Positions 17,331-26,270 of a stretch of 31,931 nt of DNA are shown here, in pieces. Numbering within the stretch: position 1 is the stretch's first letter; every line of letters starts with the position of its first letter. A program made the translations under genes and the position numbers. The stretch lies in assembly GCA_046344715.1 (NCBI GenBank), contig JBKDKX010000024.1, positions 1 through 31,931 on the forward strand, in the 5' to 3' direction. Source of the DNA: CAZAQK01 sp046344715. Lineage in GTDB: Bacteria; Pseudomonadota; Alphaproteobacteria; Rickettsiales; SXRF01. Under the pieces are notes generated by a model, which ran no database searches, had not been told where the DNA came from, and saw only the letters and a list, made by a program, of their open reading frames with translations.

Positions 17331-17386
17331 CACTATCATTTCTGTATAGGCGGAAATCTTATCTTGATGCTTACTAGATGATAGTG
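17331..17386. repeat. Decayed GTCAT-type palindrome, likely bidirectional terminator
   Basis: CACTATCAT (17331-17339) and ATGATAGTG (17378-17386) form the outer stem. The left inner arm, TTTCTGTATAGGCGGAAATC, matches the intact repeat arm TTCCCGCGAAGGCGGGAATC with several C-to-T or G-to-A type changes. The position between the convergent ends of meaB and gyrB suits transcription termination in both directions. Confidence 0.55.
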
Positions 17387-17416
17387 AAGCCCTTAGCCTG
17401 CGCGGGTGGGGCATTC

Positions 17417-19837
17417 TCAAATATCCAGATTCTCAACCTTCAGCGCATTGCTTACAATGAAGTCACGGCGTGGTTCCACCACATCCCCCATCAGGGTTGA
17501 GAATAATGACTCGGTTTCGCCATCATCATTGATTTCCACTTTCAGCAGGCGGCGGGTTTTGGGATCAAGCGTGGTATCCCACAACTGCTCCGGGTTCATT
17601 TCACCCAGACCTTTGAAACGTTGAATGGTTGATCCTTTGCGAGCAAAATCCATCATGGTGTTATACAGTTCAGACGGCGTATCCACCCGCGCGGTATTCT
17701 GCTTGCGGTTGATGGTGATCTCACCACCAAACACTTCATCAATAAATGCGAGTTGTGCTGCAATATCATGCCCATCCTTAGAGGTAAGTTGGCGCTCATC
17801 AAGCAGGTAGATTTCTTCTACACCGCGCACCGTGCGGCTGATTTTGAATGCGCCATCGCTGAATGCGCATGTCCAACTTGCTTGCTCGCCGTAAAGCGCG
17901 AGAGCTTTCTTTTCCCATGCTTTTGCTTTATCTGCGGAACCTGCCTTGCCATCAAATACATGGGCGAGTGCTGCGGCCTCGATAAGTTTAAGCGGTGTGC
18001 GCTTGGCGATGTGGCGGGCATTTTCAGCGAGTTTCCCAGCAAGTTCGATTACCTCGCCAAGTTTTTCGCCGGAAATTTGTGCGCCTTTTTTCAGTGTCAC
18101 CACCGCATCTTCAAGGCTGCTTTTGAGCAAATGCGCTTCCAGCGCTTCATCATCTTTCAAATACACATCCGAGTTGCCACGTTTCATTTTATACAACGGC
18201 GGCTGAGCGATGTAGAGATAGCCCTTCTCGATAAGCTCGCGCATCTGGCGGAAGAAGAAGGTGAGCAATAGTGTACGAATGTGTGAACCGTCGACATCAG
18301 CGTCGGTCATGATGATGATTTTGTGGTAACGCGTTTTTTCCACGTTGAATTCTTCACGGCCAATACCGGTGCCGATTGCTGTAATCAGCGTACCTATTTC
18401 GTTAGAAGAAAGCATTTTATCAAAACGCGCGCGCTCTACGTTCAGGATTTTACCGCGCAGAGGTAAAATGGCCTGAAAATTACGGCTACGACCCTGCTTT
18501 GCAGAACCACCCGCCGAATCACCCTCTACGATGAAGAGCTCTGATTTTGCTGGGTCACGCTCCTGGCAATCCGCCAGTTTTCCGGGTAACGATGAAATAT
18601 CCAGCGCACCTTTACGGCGTGTGAGTTCACGGGCTTTACGTGCGGCTTCACGCGCAGCGGCAGCTTCAGAAATCTTTACGATAATATTTTTTGCATCCTG
18701 CGGATGTTCCTCCATCCACTGTGAAAGCTTATCATACGCCAGCGTTTCCACTACCGGACGCACTTCGGAAGACACCAGTTTATCTTTCGTTTGCGAAGAA
18801 AATTTTGGGTCGGGAACTTTCACGGAAACGATAGCGGTTAAGCCTTCACGTGCATCATCACCCGTAATATCGAGTTTATCTTTTTTACCTGCTGCGCTGC
18901 CTTCGTAATATTTATTGATGGCGCGGGTGAGCGCGGCGCGGAAACCGATTAAATGTGTGCCACCATCGCGTTGGCGGATGTTGTTGGTGAAGCACAGCAC
19001 ATTTTCATGATATGAATCGTTCCACTGCATGGCAACTTCTACAGAAATTCCATCTTTTTCACCATTTATCATTACGGTGTTGTGCAGTGCCGTTTTGCTC
19101 TTATCAAGATATTGCACGTAAGCCTGCGTGCCACCTTCATAATAAAATTCAACTTCGGCCACAGGATCTTGCCGTAAATCTACCAAATTAATACGTACCC
19201 CAGAATTCAGGAATGCCAGCTCGCGAAGGCGGTGCTCCACCACGGAGAAATCAAATTCCGTCATGGTAAAAATTTCGTTCGATGGCATAAAGGTTACGCG
19301 AGTACCGCGAAAACCTGGCGCATCACGCATCACTTTCAAATGCTCTTTGGTTATACCATCTTCAAAACGCGCATAATGCTCTTTGTCATTACGCCACACC
19401 GTTAAATCCAGCCAACGTGAAAGAGCATTTACTACCGATACACCCACGCCGTGCAACCCACCGGAAACCTTGTAAGTATTCTGGTCAAATTTACCGCCCG
19501 CGTGCAGCTGCGTCATAATCACTTCAGCGGCAGACACGCCCTCTTCTTTGTGAATATCTACAGGGATACCACGGCCGTTATCGGTAACCGTGCAGGAACC
19601 ATCTGCATTGAGACTCACCTGCACTATATCACAATGACCGGCGAGTGATTCGTCTATCGCATTGTCCACCACCTCGTAAATCATGTGATGCAGGCCAGAG
19701 CCATCATCCGTATCACCGATATACATACCTGGGCGTTTGCGAACGGCTTCAAGCCCCTTCAGGACTTTAATCGAGCCAGCGCCATATTCATCTTGTTGTT
19801 CTTGCATCGGTTTCTTCATTGTTGTGGTTTGTGACAT
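17417..19837 (-). CDS. gyrB: DNA gyrase subunit B
   Basis: GyrB is the ATPase subunit of gyrase, which introduces negative supercoils using GyrA. The 806-residue length suits alphaproteobacteria. The N-terminal GHKL ATPase has RPGMYIGDT, the DNGRGIPVDIHKEEG lid region and GGLHGVGVSVVNALS. The central transducer follows, then the TOPRIM region with EGDSAGGSAKQGRSR and DADVDGSHIRTLL, and the C-terminal QRFKGLGEMNPEQLW. The insert between TOPRIM and tail (about 560-680) is rich in Ala and Lys and fits the alphaproteobacterial form. It is the last gene of the dnaA-dnaN-recF-gyrB set, separated from recF by a palindromic repeat. GyrA is not in the window. Confidence 0.98.
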   Translation of the reverse strand: MSQTTTMKKPMQEQQDEYGAGSIKVLKGLEAVRKRPGMYIGDTDDGSGLHHMIYEVVDNAIDESLAGHCDIVQVSLNADGSCTVTDNGRGIPVDIHKEEGVSAAEVIMTQLHAGGKFDQNTYKVSGGLHGVGVSVVNALSRWLDLTVWRNDKEHYARFEDGITKEHLKVMRDAPGFRGTRVTFMPSNEIFTMTEFDFSVVEHRLRELAFLNSGVRINLVDLRQDPVAEVEFYYEGGTQAYVQYLDKSKTALHNTVMINGEKDGISVEVAMQWNDSYHENVLCFTNNIRQRDGGTHLIGFRAALTRAINKYYEGSAAGKKDKLDITGDDAREGLTAIVSVKVPDPKFSSQTKDKLVSSEVRPVVETLAYDKLSQWMEEHPQDAKNIIVKISEAAAAREAARKARELTRRKGALDISSLPGKLADCQERDPAKSELFIVEGDSAGGSAKQGRSRNFQAILPLRGKILNVERARFDKMLSSNEIGTLITAIGTGIGREEFNVEKTRYHKIIIMTDADVDGSHIRTLLLTFFFRQMRELIEKGYLYIAQPPLYKMKRGNSDVYLKDDEALEAHLLKSSLEDAVVTLKKGAQISGEKLGEVIELAGKLAENARHIAKRTPLKLIEAAALAHVFDGKAGSADKAKAWEKKALALYGEQASWTCAFSDGAFKISRTVRGVEEIYLLDERQLTSKDGHDIAAQLAFIDEVFGGEITINRKQNTARVDTPSELYNTMMDFARKGSTIQRFKGLGEMNPEQLWDTTLDPKTRRLLKVEINDDGETESLFSTLMGDVVEPRRDFIVSNALKVENLDI

Positions 19838-19856
19838 AATGTTGCTCTTACTTTTT

Positions 19857-19935
19857 CGTCATCGCGAGGAGGCTTAAGCCGACGAAGCAATCTAGTTTTT
19901 AAATATGGATTGCTTCGCTATCACTCGCAGTGACG
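19857..19935. repeat. 79-bp CGTCAT-GCGAG palindromic repeat
   Basis: CGTCATCGCGAG (19857-19868) at the left matches CTCGCAGTGACG (19924-19935) at the right. Internal arms GAAGCAATC and GGATTGCTTC extend the stem. It has the same length and plan as 27822-27900. It separates recF from gyrB on the same strand, so it may attenuate gyrB transcription or allow a separate gyrB promoter. Confidence 0.8.
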
Positions 19936-19938
19936 ATG

Positions 19939-21105
19939 TTAAAATACCTGTCCATTTTCTACTTCAAAAAATTGCGCTTTACCCGCTAATTCTTCAAAAA
20001 ATTTTGGGTCTGTACCTGTCATCCAGACTTGTGCCCCAATCTGGCAGATTTCCTCAAATAACTCAAGCCTTCTTATGGTATCCAGATGGGCTGCAACCTC
20101 GTCTAAAAGCAGCACCGGAACCACCCCTTTCCACAGCATGGCGGCCCGCGCCTGCGCCAGCACCATGGAAAGCAACATAGCCTTTTGTTCCCCTGTGGAA
20201 CAAGCCTCTGCCGGCATTTGTTTTTCCGTATGTAAAACCCTCATTTCACTGCGGTGCGTGCCGGAAAGCGTACGCCCCGCCGCTGCATCCTGCCTTCTGG
20301 ACTGATACAGGAGTTTTCTGAACCCGTCTTCAGCGTCCACCGCCGCAAGACCATTATACAACATTTCTTCGACCACACCGGAAGTGGAAATATGCGCCTT
20401 CGGGAAACTATTTTTTGAAAGGCTAATGGCATGATTTAAGCTCTCAATCGCTGAAAGCCTTGCCTGCGCAACGGCCGCTCCGGTTTCCGCCATGGTTTGC
20501 TCCAGCGCATCCAACCATATGGCGTCCGCCCGACCATCGGCCAACAAGCGGTTTCGCTCACGCATGGCATATTCATATTCATTAATACGTGAGGCATGTT
20601 CAGAATCAAAACTATAGACTAGCCGGTCGAGGAATTTCCGGCCTTCGGATGTGCCCTGGTTAAATAATTGTTCCATCTGCGGCGTAAGCCAGATGATGGC
20701 AAGGTGACGTGCTAATTCAGCATGGGATTTTGCTTGTTTTCCATCTATCCGAATCAGCCGTTTGTCGGATTGCTCCATATTCTCAGGATCACGCCCTGTG
20801 CCTATTTTTACTTCACCTTGCAGGCCGTGTACTGTGGCTGTTATCACCCAAGGCTGGTCTTGCCCCTGTGCATCCATTTCACCAAGGCGTGACTTGCGCA
20901 TACCTCTGCCAGGCGTCAATAATGAAATAGCTTCCAGTATATTGGTTTTGCCTGCACCGTTACGACCAGAAAGCACTACCGGTCCGGCACACACTTCAAA
21001 TCGTGCGGAAGTATAGTTCCTAAAATTATGAAGAGATAAGTACTGTAACTGAAGTATGACAATCTGATTACATGTTGCTACTGGAGATACGGCAGTAGCG
21101 GTCAT
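19939..21105 (-). CDS. recF: DNA replication and repair protein RecF
   Basis: RecF is an SMC-like ATPase that, with RecO and RecR, loads RecA at single-strand gaps. It shows the N-terminal RecF signature LSLHNFRNYTSARFEV, Walker A LSGRNGAGKTN (K53, T54), a central region with LIWLTPQMEQLFNQGTSEGR plus KFLDRLV, and the C-terminal Walker B VLLLDEVAAHLD. At 388 residues it is slightly long because the N-terminus carries about 15 residues (MTATAVSPVATCNQI) before the usual start. ATG 21105 overlaps the stop of the CPCC gene by ATGA, which supports this start. It lies within the replication operon. Confidence 0.97.
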   Translation of the reverse strand: MTATAVSPVATCNQIVILQLQYLSLHNFRNYTSARFEVCAGPVVLSGRNGAGKTNILEAISLLTPGRGMRKSRLGEMDAQGQDQPWVITATVHGLQGEVKIGTGRDPENMEQSDKRLIRIDGKQAKSHAELARHLAIIWLTPQMEQLFNQGTSEGRKFLDRLVYSFDSEHASRINEYEYAMRERNRLLADGRADAIWLDALEQTMAETGAAVAQARLSAIESLNHAISLSKNSFPKAHISTSGVVEEMLYNGLAAVDAEDGFRKLLYQSRRQDAAAGRTLSGTHRSEMRVLHTEKQMPAEACSTGEQKAMLLSMVLAQARAAMLWKGVVPVLLLDEVAAHLDTIRRLELFEEICQIGAQVWMTGTDPKFFEELAGKAQFFEVENGQVF

Positions 21106-21362
21106 ATCGGGTGTTCATCTTTATTGGGCATTCGGTTTTGTCCTATGTACTTTTCCTCTGATACACCGAATTGTTCAAAATTCAGACGTGCCTGATTGAG
21201 ACTGACCACGTTTGCGCCTCCGGATAAATCAGGTTGTTTAGATTGGGCGTAATCATCTTCCCATAAACATATTGGGCAAATCTCAAACGTTCCATGCTCA
21301 AGCCAGCTTCTAGTTAAATATTTACAACAGGGGCAAGGAAACCCTTTGTACATACCCCTCAA
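21102..21362 (-). CDS. CPCC-type cysteine-rich zinc-finger-like protein
   Basis: This 86-residue protein matches the Cys-rich CPCC family by eye: CPCC at 10-13, then FEICPICLWEDD with C29 and C32, then GGANVVSLNQAR and NFEQFG. The four main cysteines probably bind zinc. The function of the family is not established; members are often found near toxin-immunity or accessory genes. It lies exactly between dnaN and recF, overlapping each by 4 nt. The start overlapping the dnaN stop is TTG (TTGA at 21359-21362). An ATG at 21353 is possible but has the GAGGGG run too close to it. The overlaps imply coupled translation with the replication genes, which is unusual for this family. Confidence 0.88.
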   Translation of the reverse strand: MRGMYKGFPCPCCKYLTRSWLEHGTFEICPICLWEDDYAQSKQPDLSGGANVVSLNQARLNFEQFGVSEEKYIGQNRMPNKDEHPI

Positions 21363-22528
21363 ACACGCATCGGCATGATAACATAAAGCGCGCCAACATC
21401 CGCCGTGTCACGCACCAGCGCAGGAGATGCCGAGTCATTAAGCAGGAATTGCACTGTATCACCCTCGATATTCGCCATCATATCCAGCATATAGCGAGAG
21501 TTAAAGCCAATCTCCAGCTTTGGCGCAGAGAAGGTAACATCTATTTCTTCTGATGCCGTGCCATGCTCGGCACTGCCGGCAGAAAGCGTTAGCCTACCAT
21601 TTTCAAGCTGCAATTTAACCGCACGCGTTTTTTCTGAAGAAATAACAGACACGCGATCTACCGCTTCCTTGAAAGCCTTGCAGTCCACTTCCATGATTTT
21701 ATCGTTTCCGGCAGGAATCACACGCTCATAATCAGGGAAATTACCGTCTATCAGCTTAGAGACGATCACCGCACTGCCATACACAAAACGAATTTTATTT
21801 TCAGACAATGAAATTTCTACATTGCCCTCGCCTTCTTCAATCAATTTGCGTAACTCATAAATTGCTTTGCGTGGAATAATCACACCTGGCATACCATCTG
21901 CCCCAGCAGGCAACACCACCTCTACGCGTGCCAGACGGTGACCATCCGTGGCTACAGCGCGTAACACTTTATCTTTAGCGGAACCTGCAGCGTGCACATA
22001 AATACCATTGAGGTAATAGCGCGTTTCTTCAGTGGAAATCGCAAAACTTGGTTTCTGTACCAACGCAAGGCATTCCGCCGAAGTCAGAATAAAATTAAAT
22101 GGCATATCGCCTTCCGCCATTACCGGAAATTCATCGACCGGCAGGCAGCCAAGCGAAAAACGTGACTGGCCAGATTTAATGGTCATTTTGCCGCCATCGC
22201 CACTTACGGAACATTCCACCTGCGCACCTTCCGGCAATTTACGGATAATGTCATAAAGCATATGAGCAGGAACCGTGGTAGAACCAGGCTTTCCTACGGT
22301 TGCCGGTACTTTTTCTACCATGGCAAGATCCATATCCGTTGCGGTGAGCGACACACTGTCACCCTTCGCATCAATGCGAACGTTGGAAAGCACTGCAATG
22401 GTACCGCGCTTTTCAACAACAGACTGCACATGCCCCAACCCTTTAATAAGATTAGCACGCTCAATCACGAACTGTATGGGGTTGGCGGAACTTGCTTTTG
22501 TTTTTTCAGCAGCTACAGCGGTGGACAC
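21359..22528 (-). CDS. dnaN: DNA polymerase III beta subunit (sliding clamp)
   Basis: DnaN forms the dimeric ring that tethers DNA polymerase III and repair enzymes to DNA. At 389 residues it has three clamp domains. Recognisable parts are IERANLIKGLGHVQSVVEKR, the LSNVRIDAKGDSVSLTATDMD segment, DGHRLARVEV in domain 2, RFVYGSAVIVSKLIDGNFPD, and the hallmark C-terminal pocket end VIMPMRV. The N-terminus carries about 15 extra residues (MSTAVAAEKTKASSANP) before the usual start. It follows dnaA after about 100 AT-rich bases that may hold its own promoter, and overlaps the CPCC gene. Confidence 0.98.
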   Translation of the reverse strand: MSTAVAAEKTKASSANPIQFVIERANLIKGLGHVQSVVEKRGTIAVLSNVRIDAKGDSVSLTATDMDLAMVEKVPATVGKPGSTTVPAHMLYDIIRKLPEGAQVECSVSGDGGKMTIKSGQSRFSLGCLPVDEFPVMAEGDMPFNFILTSAECLALVQKPSFAISTEETRYYLNGIYVHAAGSAKDKVLRAVATDGHRLARVEVVLPAGADGMPGVIIPRKAIYELRKLIEEGEGNVEISLSENKIRFVYGSAVIVSKLIDGNFPDYERVIPAGNDKIMEVDCKAFKEAVDRVSVISSEKTRAVKLQLENGRLTLSAGSAEHGTASEEIDVTFSAPKLEIGFNSRYMLDMMANIEGDTVQFLLNDSASPALVRDTADVGALYVIMPMRV

Positions 22529-22629
22529 GATACATCTCCCTTAAAAATTTTTTCTTTAATTGTTTAACAGTTTAACGCTTTAATTAAAAAAGCAAAGTGT
22601 TTTTACAACAGAAAAAATTTATTAGAACA

Positions 22630-24042
22630 TCAACTCTGCAACATCCGTGAGAGCAACTCAATATCCTGATTAAATTCGTTATCGCCTGCCATCAATTCCT
22701 CCACACGTTTTACCGCGTGCATTACCGTGGTGTGATCCTTGCCACCAAACTTGCGGCCAATCTCTGGCAGGCTTTTTGATGTCAGCTTCTTTGAAAGATA
22801 CATGGCAATCTGGCGAGGGCGTGCAACCGTACGCGAACGGCGTGCAGAGTGCATATCAGACACTTTGATGCTAAAATGCGCTGCCACCTGTTTCTGGATG
22901 TCGTCAATCGTGATGCGCTTGTCACAGGAACGGAGCAAATCCTTAAGCACATCCTGAGCGGTTTCCAGTTCAATCGGCCTGCCAATCAACGTGGCATGGG
23001 CAACGATGCGGTTAAGCGCACCTTCCAGCTCGCGTACGTTCGAAGTGATTTTATGGGCAAGGAACTCAACCACTTTTTGCGGTATCTGCACACCTTGCAT
23101 ATGCTCCATTTTAGATTGAAGGATACCAAGGCGAAGCTCATAAGTGGTCGCGTGAATATCTGCAACCAGACCCCAGCCAAGGCGAGAGCGCACGCGCTCT
23201 TCCATGCCCTCAAGGTCAGAGGGCGAACGATCCCCGGAGATAATAAGCTGCTTGTTCTGATCCACCAGCGCATTGAACGTATGGAAAAATTCTTCCTGTG
23301 TAGAATCCTTACCGCTGATGAACTGCACATCATCAATCATCAATACATCAACAGAACGGAACTGCTCCTTAAACGCCAGCGCTTCCTTGAAGCGCAGTGC
23401 ACGGATGAACTGATACATGAATTTTTCGGCAGACAGATACATCACGCGGCGTTCCGGATTAGTTTTGCGGATATGCCACGCAATCGCGTGCATCAAGTGT
23501 GTTTTACCAAGACCAACACCGCCATATAAAAAGAGCGGGTTACAGCCGGGTACAACCTGCGCGGATTCAGCCACACGACGCGCTGCCGCATGTGCCAATT
23601 CATTCGGTTTACCCACCACAAAATTTTCAAACGTATAACGGGGATCAAGCGGAGCACCAAGGTAAGCATTGGCATCTGAGGCTTCTGGCTGTTGCCAGCT
23701 TGCGTGAGTGATGACATTGGCTGCGGGTGCGCTGGCAACAGGCTGTGCAGCCACATTTTGCTGCACAATAATTTCAATGGAAAAACCATCTGCGACGGGC
23801 TCCTGCTGCCAAAAAGCCTGAATATCCTGTAAATAATGCGAGGAAATCCATTCGCGCATGAAGCGGGTAGGCACACTAAGTTTTACTTTATTTTGCTCTG
23901 ATCCAGCGAAATTCAATGCGCGCAGCCAACTCTTGAACACTGCCTCACCATAGTGATCTTTGAGTTTTTTACTAACTTGTTCCCATGCATGACTAAGTGA
24001 ATCATCAAGAGCAGAATAGCCATCGGCCGCCTGTAATTGCAT
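22630..24042 (-). CDS. dnaA: Chromosomal replication initiator DnaA
   Basis: DnaA binds DnaA boxes at oriC and melts DNA to start replication. The 470-residue protein has domain I (about 10-80, with WEQVSKKLKDHYGEAVFKSW), a variable Gln/Ala-rich domain II, and the AAA+ domain III with Walker A GGVGLGKTH (174-182). Walker B is LMIDDVQFISGKDSTQEEF, sensor 2 is RELEGALNRIVAHA, and the DNA-binding domain IV carries GGKDHTTVMHAVKRVEEL. It is the first of the dnaA-dnaN-CPCC-recF-gyrB series and lies downstream of rpsT. I found no clear cluster of DnaA boxes in the flanking gaps, so oriC is probably elsewhere, as in many alphaproteobacteria. Confidence 0.98.
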   Translation of the reverse strand: MQLQAADGYSALDDSLSHAWEQVSKKLKDHYGEAVFKSWLRALNFAGSEQNKVKLSVPTRFMREWISSHYLQDIQAFWQQEPVADGFSIEIIVQQNVAAQPVASAPAANVITHASWQQPEASDANAYLGAPLDPRYTFENFVVGKPNELAHAAARRVAESAQVVPGCNPLFLYGGVGLGKTHLMHAIAWHIRKTNPERRVMYLSAEKFMYQFIRALRFKEALAFKEQFRSVDVLMIDDVQFISGKDSTQEEFFHTFNALVDQNKQLIISGDRSPSDLEGMEERVRSRLGWGLVADIHATTYELRLGILQSKMEHMQGVQIPQKVVEFLAHKITSNVRELEGALNRIVAHATLIGRPIELETAQDVLKDLLRSCDKRITIDDIQKQVAAHFSIKVSDMHSARRSRTVARPRQIAMYLSKKLTSKSLPEIGRKFGGKDHTTVMHAVKRVEELMAGDNEFNQDIELLSRMLQS

Positions 24043-24094
24043 AGATTGTCCCTGTATAGCAGTATTTTTTTGATTTTAGATAAAGTTATGACGC

Positions 24095-24113
24095 CCGTTC
24101 TCTTACGGAACGG
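24095..24113. other. Hairpin between rpsT and dnaA
   Basis: CCGTTC (24095-24100) pairs with GAACGG (24108-24113) around a 7-nt loop in the 100-bp gap. No T-run follows on the minus strand, so it may be an mRNA leader structure or weak attenuator for dnaA rather than a full terminator. Confidence 0.35.
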
Positions 24114-24142
24114 TTGAGCAATACATCAAACTATTAGGTAAT

Positions 24143-24409
24143 TTAGGTAGCTATCTTCTTCACTTTTGCAGACAAACGGCTCACCTTGCGTGACGCTGTT
24201 GCAAGTTTCAGAACACCCTTGCTTACGCCGCGCATCAGCTCCTGCTGAGCCGCTTTCAGTGCATCCTGAGCTGCTTTCTTATCACTGGAAGCAACTGCAG
24301 TTTCAACGTTTTTTACAAAGGTGCGGATACGGCTTATACGCACACGGTTAACTTCTGTGCGGCGCGCCGTCTGGCGGATTCTTTTTTCTGATGACTTATG
24401 GTTAGCCAT
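24143..24409 (-). CDS. rpsT: 30S ribosomal protein S20 (bS20)
   Basis: bS20 is a small helical-bundle protein that binds 16S rRNA early in 30S assembly. At 88 residues it has the normal length and the typical start MANHKSSEKRIRQTARRTEV, a basic helical middle (VRISRIRTFVKNVETAV) and the end KGVLKLATASRKVSRLSAKV followed by KKIAT. The position directly upstream of dnaA, on the same strand, is the usual alphaproteobacterial arrangement. A sigma-70-like promoter can be drawn at 24456-24484. Confidence 0.98.
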   Translation of the reverse strand: MANHKSSEKRIRQTARRTEVNRVRISRIRTFVKNVETAVASSDKKAAQDALKAAQQELMRGVSKGVLKLATASRKVSRLSAKVKKIAT

Positions 24410-24455
24410 GTATGTTTTCCCGTTTCGTTTTTCAAGTATCGTTAGTGGGGAGCTG

Positions 24456-24484
24456 ACACTATGATTCTTTTACCCACTCGTCAA
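24456..24484 (-). promoter_or_regulatory. Candidate sigma-70 promoter of rpsT
   Basis: On the minus strand TTGACG (24484-24479) is followed by a 17-bp spacer and TAGTGT (24461-24456), about 50 bp before the rpsT start codon. The -35 is strong and the -10 weak. No other gene in the 209-bp rpsT-mutM gap competes for it. Confidence 0.4.
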
Positions 24485-24618
24485 GCAGTATTCTGCATAA
24501 TAATCCATTTTTTGACATAGACTTGTAAGCCGCAGTTTATCTAGGTTTTTTGTAATAATTATATACCCTGCCACGGCATATCCCACGTTAAAATATTTTG
24601 CACTGACAGAAATCCTTT

Positions 24619-25470
24619 TTAGGCTGTGCATTTTACTCTTTTTGACACAATCTCAGGCTGGCATTTCGGGCAGAAGAACGATGAGCGCCCTGATATCCTT
24701 ATGTTTTTTATAGCTTTTTTGCATTTCTGACACAATTCCCCTTCGCGGTCATATACAGAAAAATGATGCTGGAAATAGCCTGAATCACCGGAAATATGCA
24801 CAAAATCCTTAAGTGACGAGCCACCAGAGGCAATCGCCGCACTCAACACCTTGCGGATGGCAGGCACCAGCTTATCCGCCATGGGTAATGCATCTCGTGC
24901 TTTGGTGAGTGGATGAATACCGGTCATGAAGAGTGCTTCACTGGCATAAATATTACCCACACCCACCACCACTTCCTGATCCATCAGCGCTACTTTGATA
25001 CTACCAGTGCGCTTGACCAGAGCAGATTTCAGGTATTCCGCTGTAAATTCTTTTTCCAGCGGTTCTGGCCCTAAATGGGCAAGCAGTTTATGCTTATTGA
25101 GTATTTTTTTATCCACCAGCGTCATCAGCCCAAAACGGCGGGGATCGCGATATATCACGCGCCTACCATCTTTCAGCGTCATAATAACATGATCATGTTT
25201 TTGTGGTTTTTCTTTCCCGTCATCCACAATAAAACACCCGCTCATACCTAAATGAGCAATCAGCACTTCACCTGAATCAAGATGCCAAAGCAGATATTTC
25301 GCGCGTCGTGTGATGCGCTCTATACGCACACCTTCGAGACGTTTTGCAAAATTTTTGGGAAATGGGATGCGTAAATCTGCTCGCCTAAGTGTGAGATGAC
25401 TTACGATAACCCCGCTCAGGGCACTATTCAGGCCACTGCAGACGGTTTCAACTTCAGGCAATTCAGGCAT
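24619..25470 (-). CDS. mutM: Formamidopyrimidine-DNA glycosylase (Fpg)
   Basis: MutM excises oxidised purines such as 8-oxoguanine and cleaves the abasic site. I set the start at 25470 because the mature enzyme must begin MPELPEVETV, with Pro as the catalytic nucleophile and Glu next to it. An upstream ATG at 25515 would add 15 residues and inactivate it. AAGAGG lies at good spacing before this ATG. The 283 residues also show IAHLGMSG, HDHVIMTLKDGRRVIYRDPR with RFG, VVGVGNIYASEALF and a zinc finger with C246, C249, C267 and C270 plus R262. It is divergent from ubiE. Confidence 0.97.
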   Translation of the reverse strand: MPELPEVETVCSGLNSALSGVIVSHLTLRRADLRIPFPKNFAKRLEGVRIERITRRAKYLLWHLDSGEVLIAHLGMSGCFIVDDGKEKPQKHDHVIMTLKDGRRVIYRDPRRFGLMTLVDKKILNKHKLLAHLGPEPLEKEFTAEYLKSALVKRTGSIKVALMDQEVVVGVGNIYASEALFMTGIHPLTKARDALPMADKLVPAIRKVLSAAIASGGSSLKDFVHISGDSGYFQHHFSVYDREGELCQKCKKAIKNIRISGRSSFFCPKCQPEIVSKRVKCTA

Positions 25471-25535
25471 ATGAAACCTCTTGTTATACCGTGTAAATAG
25501 CCTTATCTTGCGCACGTTTCCACAGGATTTATATC

Positions 25536-26270
25536 ATGAGCAACACTTCTTTTGGGTTCAAGACCGTCGCCAGCGAGGAAAAAGAATCGCTGGTGCGTGG
25601 CGTGTTCGACAGTGTCGCCTCAAAATACGACATCATGAATGACCTGATGTGCGCAGGCCTGCATCGCCTGTGGAAAAATAACATGGTGGCATGGCTAAAC
25701 CCGCAGGCAAACATGCATATTATTGATGTAGCGGGCGGCACGGGTGACATTGCCGCACGCATCCGCAAAAAAGCAGATTGCCGCGTAACAATTATAGACA
25801 TTAACGAGCAGATGTTACTCGCCGGACGTGACCGGTTGATTGATACCGGTGCGTCCGTTGGCATTGAATGGACATGCGGCAATGCAGAAGCCTTGCCCAT
25901 CCCTGATTCCAGCATAGATGCCTATACGATCGCTTTTGGTATACGTAATGTTACGCATATTGATAAAGCGCTCGCTGAGGCCTTTCGTGTGCTTAAACCC
26001 GGCGGGCGTTTTATGTGCCTTGAGTTCAGCGAAGTAAAACAGGATTTGCTCAAAAAAATATACGATGAATATTCCTTCCGCGTTATCCCACAGGTAGGCA
26101 AAATGGTGACCGGTGATGCCGAGTCATATCAATACTTAGTAGAAAGTATCCGCCGCTTTCCCAATCAGGAAAATTTTGCGGCCATGATGAAAGTGGCAGG
26201 CTTCGGAAATGTGCAATATCGCAGCCTGACACAGGGTGTTGTTGCCATTCATTCAGGCAGGAAATTTTGA
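25536..26270 (+). CDS. ubiE: Ubiquinone/menaquinone biosynthesis C-methyltransferase
   Basis: UbiE methylates the C-2 position of the benzoquinol ring in ubiquinone synthesis, and demethylmenaquinol in bacteria that make menaquinone. The 244-residue protein has the SAM-binding motif DVAGGTGD (64-71), VFDSVASKYDIMNDLMCAGLH in the N-terminal region, the second UbiE signature FGIRNVTHIDKALAEAFRVL with KPGGRF, and QYLVESIRRFPNQENF near the end. The stop overlaps ubiB by one base (TGATG). The mutM / ubiE-ubiB layout is conserved in alphaproteobacteria. Confidence 0.97.
   Translation: MSNTSFGFKTVASEEKESLVRGVFDSVASKYDIMNDLMCAGLHRLWKNNMVAWLNPQANMHIIDVAGGTGDIAARIRKKADCRVTIIDINEQMLLAGRDRLIDTGASVGIEWTCGNAEALPIPDSSIDAYTIAFGIRNVTHIDKALAEAFRVLKPGGRFMCLEFSEVKQDLLKKIYDEYSFRVIPQVGKMVTGDAESYQYLVESIRRFPNQENFAAMMKVAGFGNVQYRSLTQGVVAIHSGRKF

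Noticed and set aside
22849..23529. A 226-codon open frame antisense to dnaA
   Set aside because: It mirrors conserved DnaA domains III and IV; the protein has no coherent features.
24514..24542. Plus-strand TTGACA with a possible downstream -10 in the rpsT-mutM gap
   Set aside because: No plus-strand gene lies downstream and the -10 is poor, so a chance match is more likely.
25471..25515. Upstream start that would lengthen MutM by 15 residues
   Set aside because: MutM requires Pro directly after the initiator Met as nucleophile, and a good Shine-Dalgarno precedes the internal ATG.
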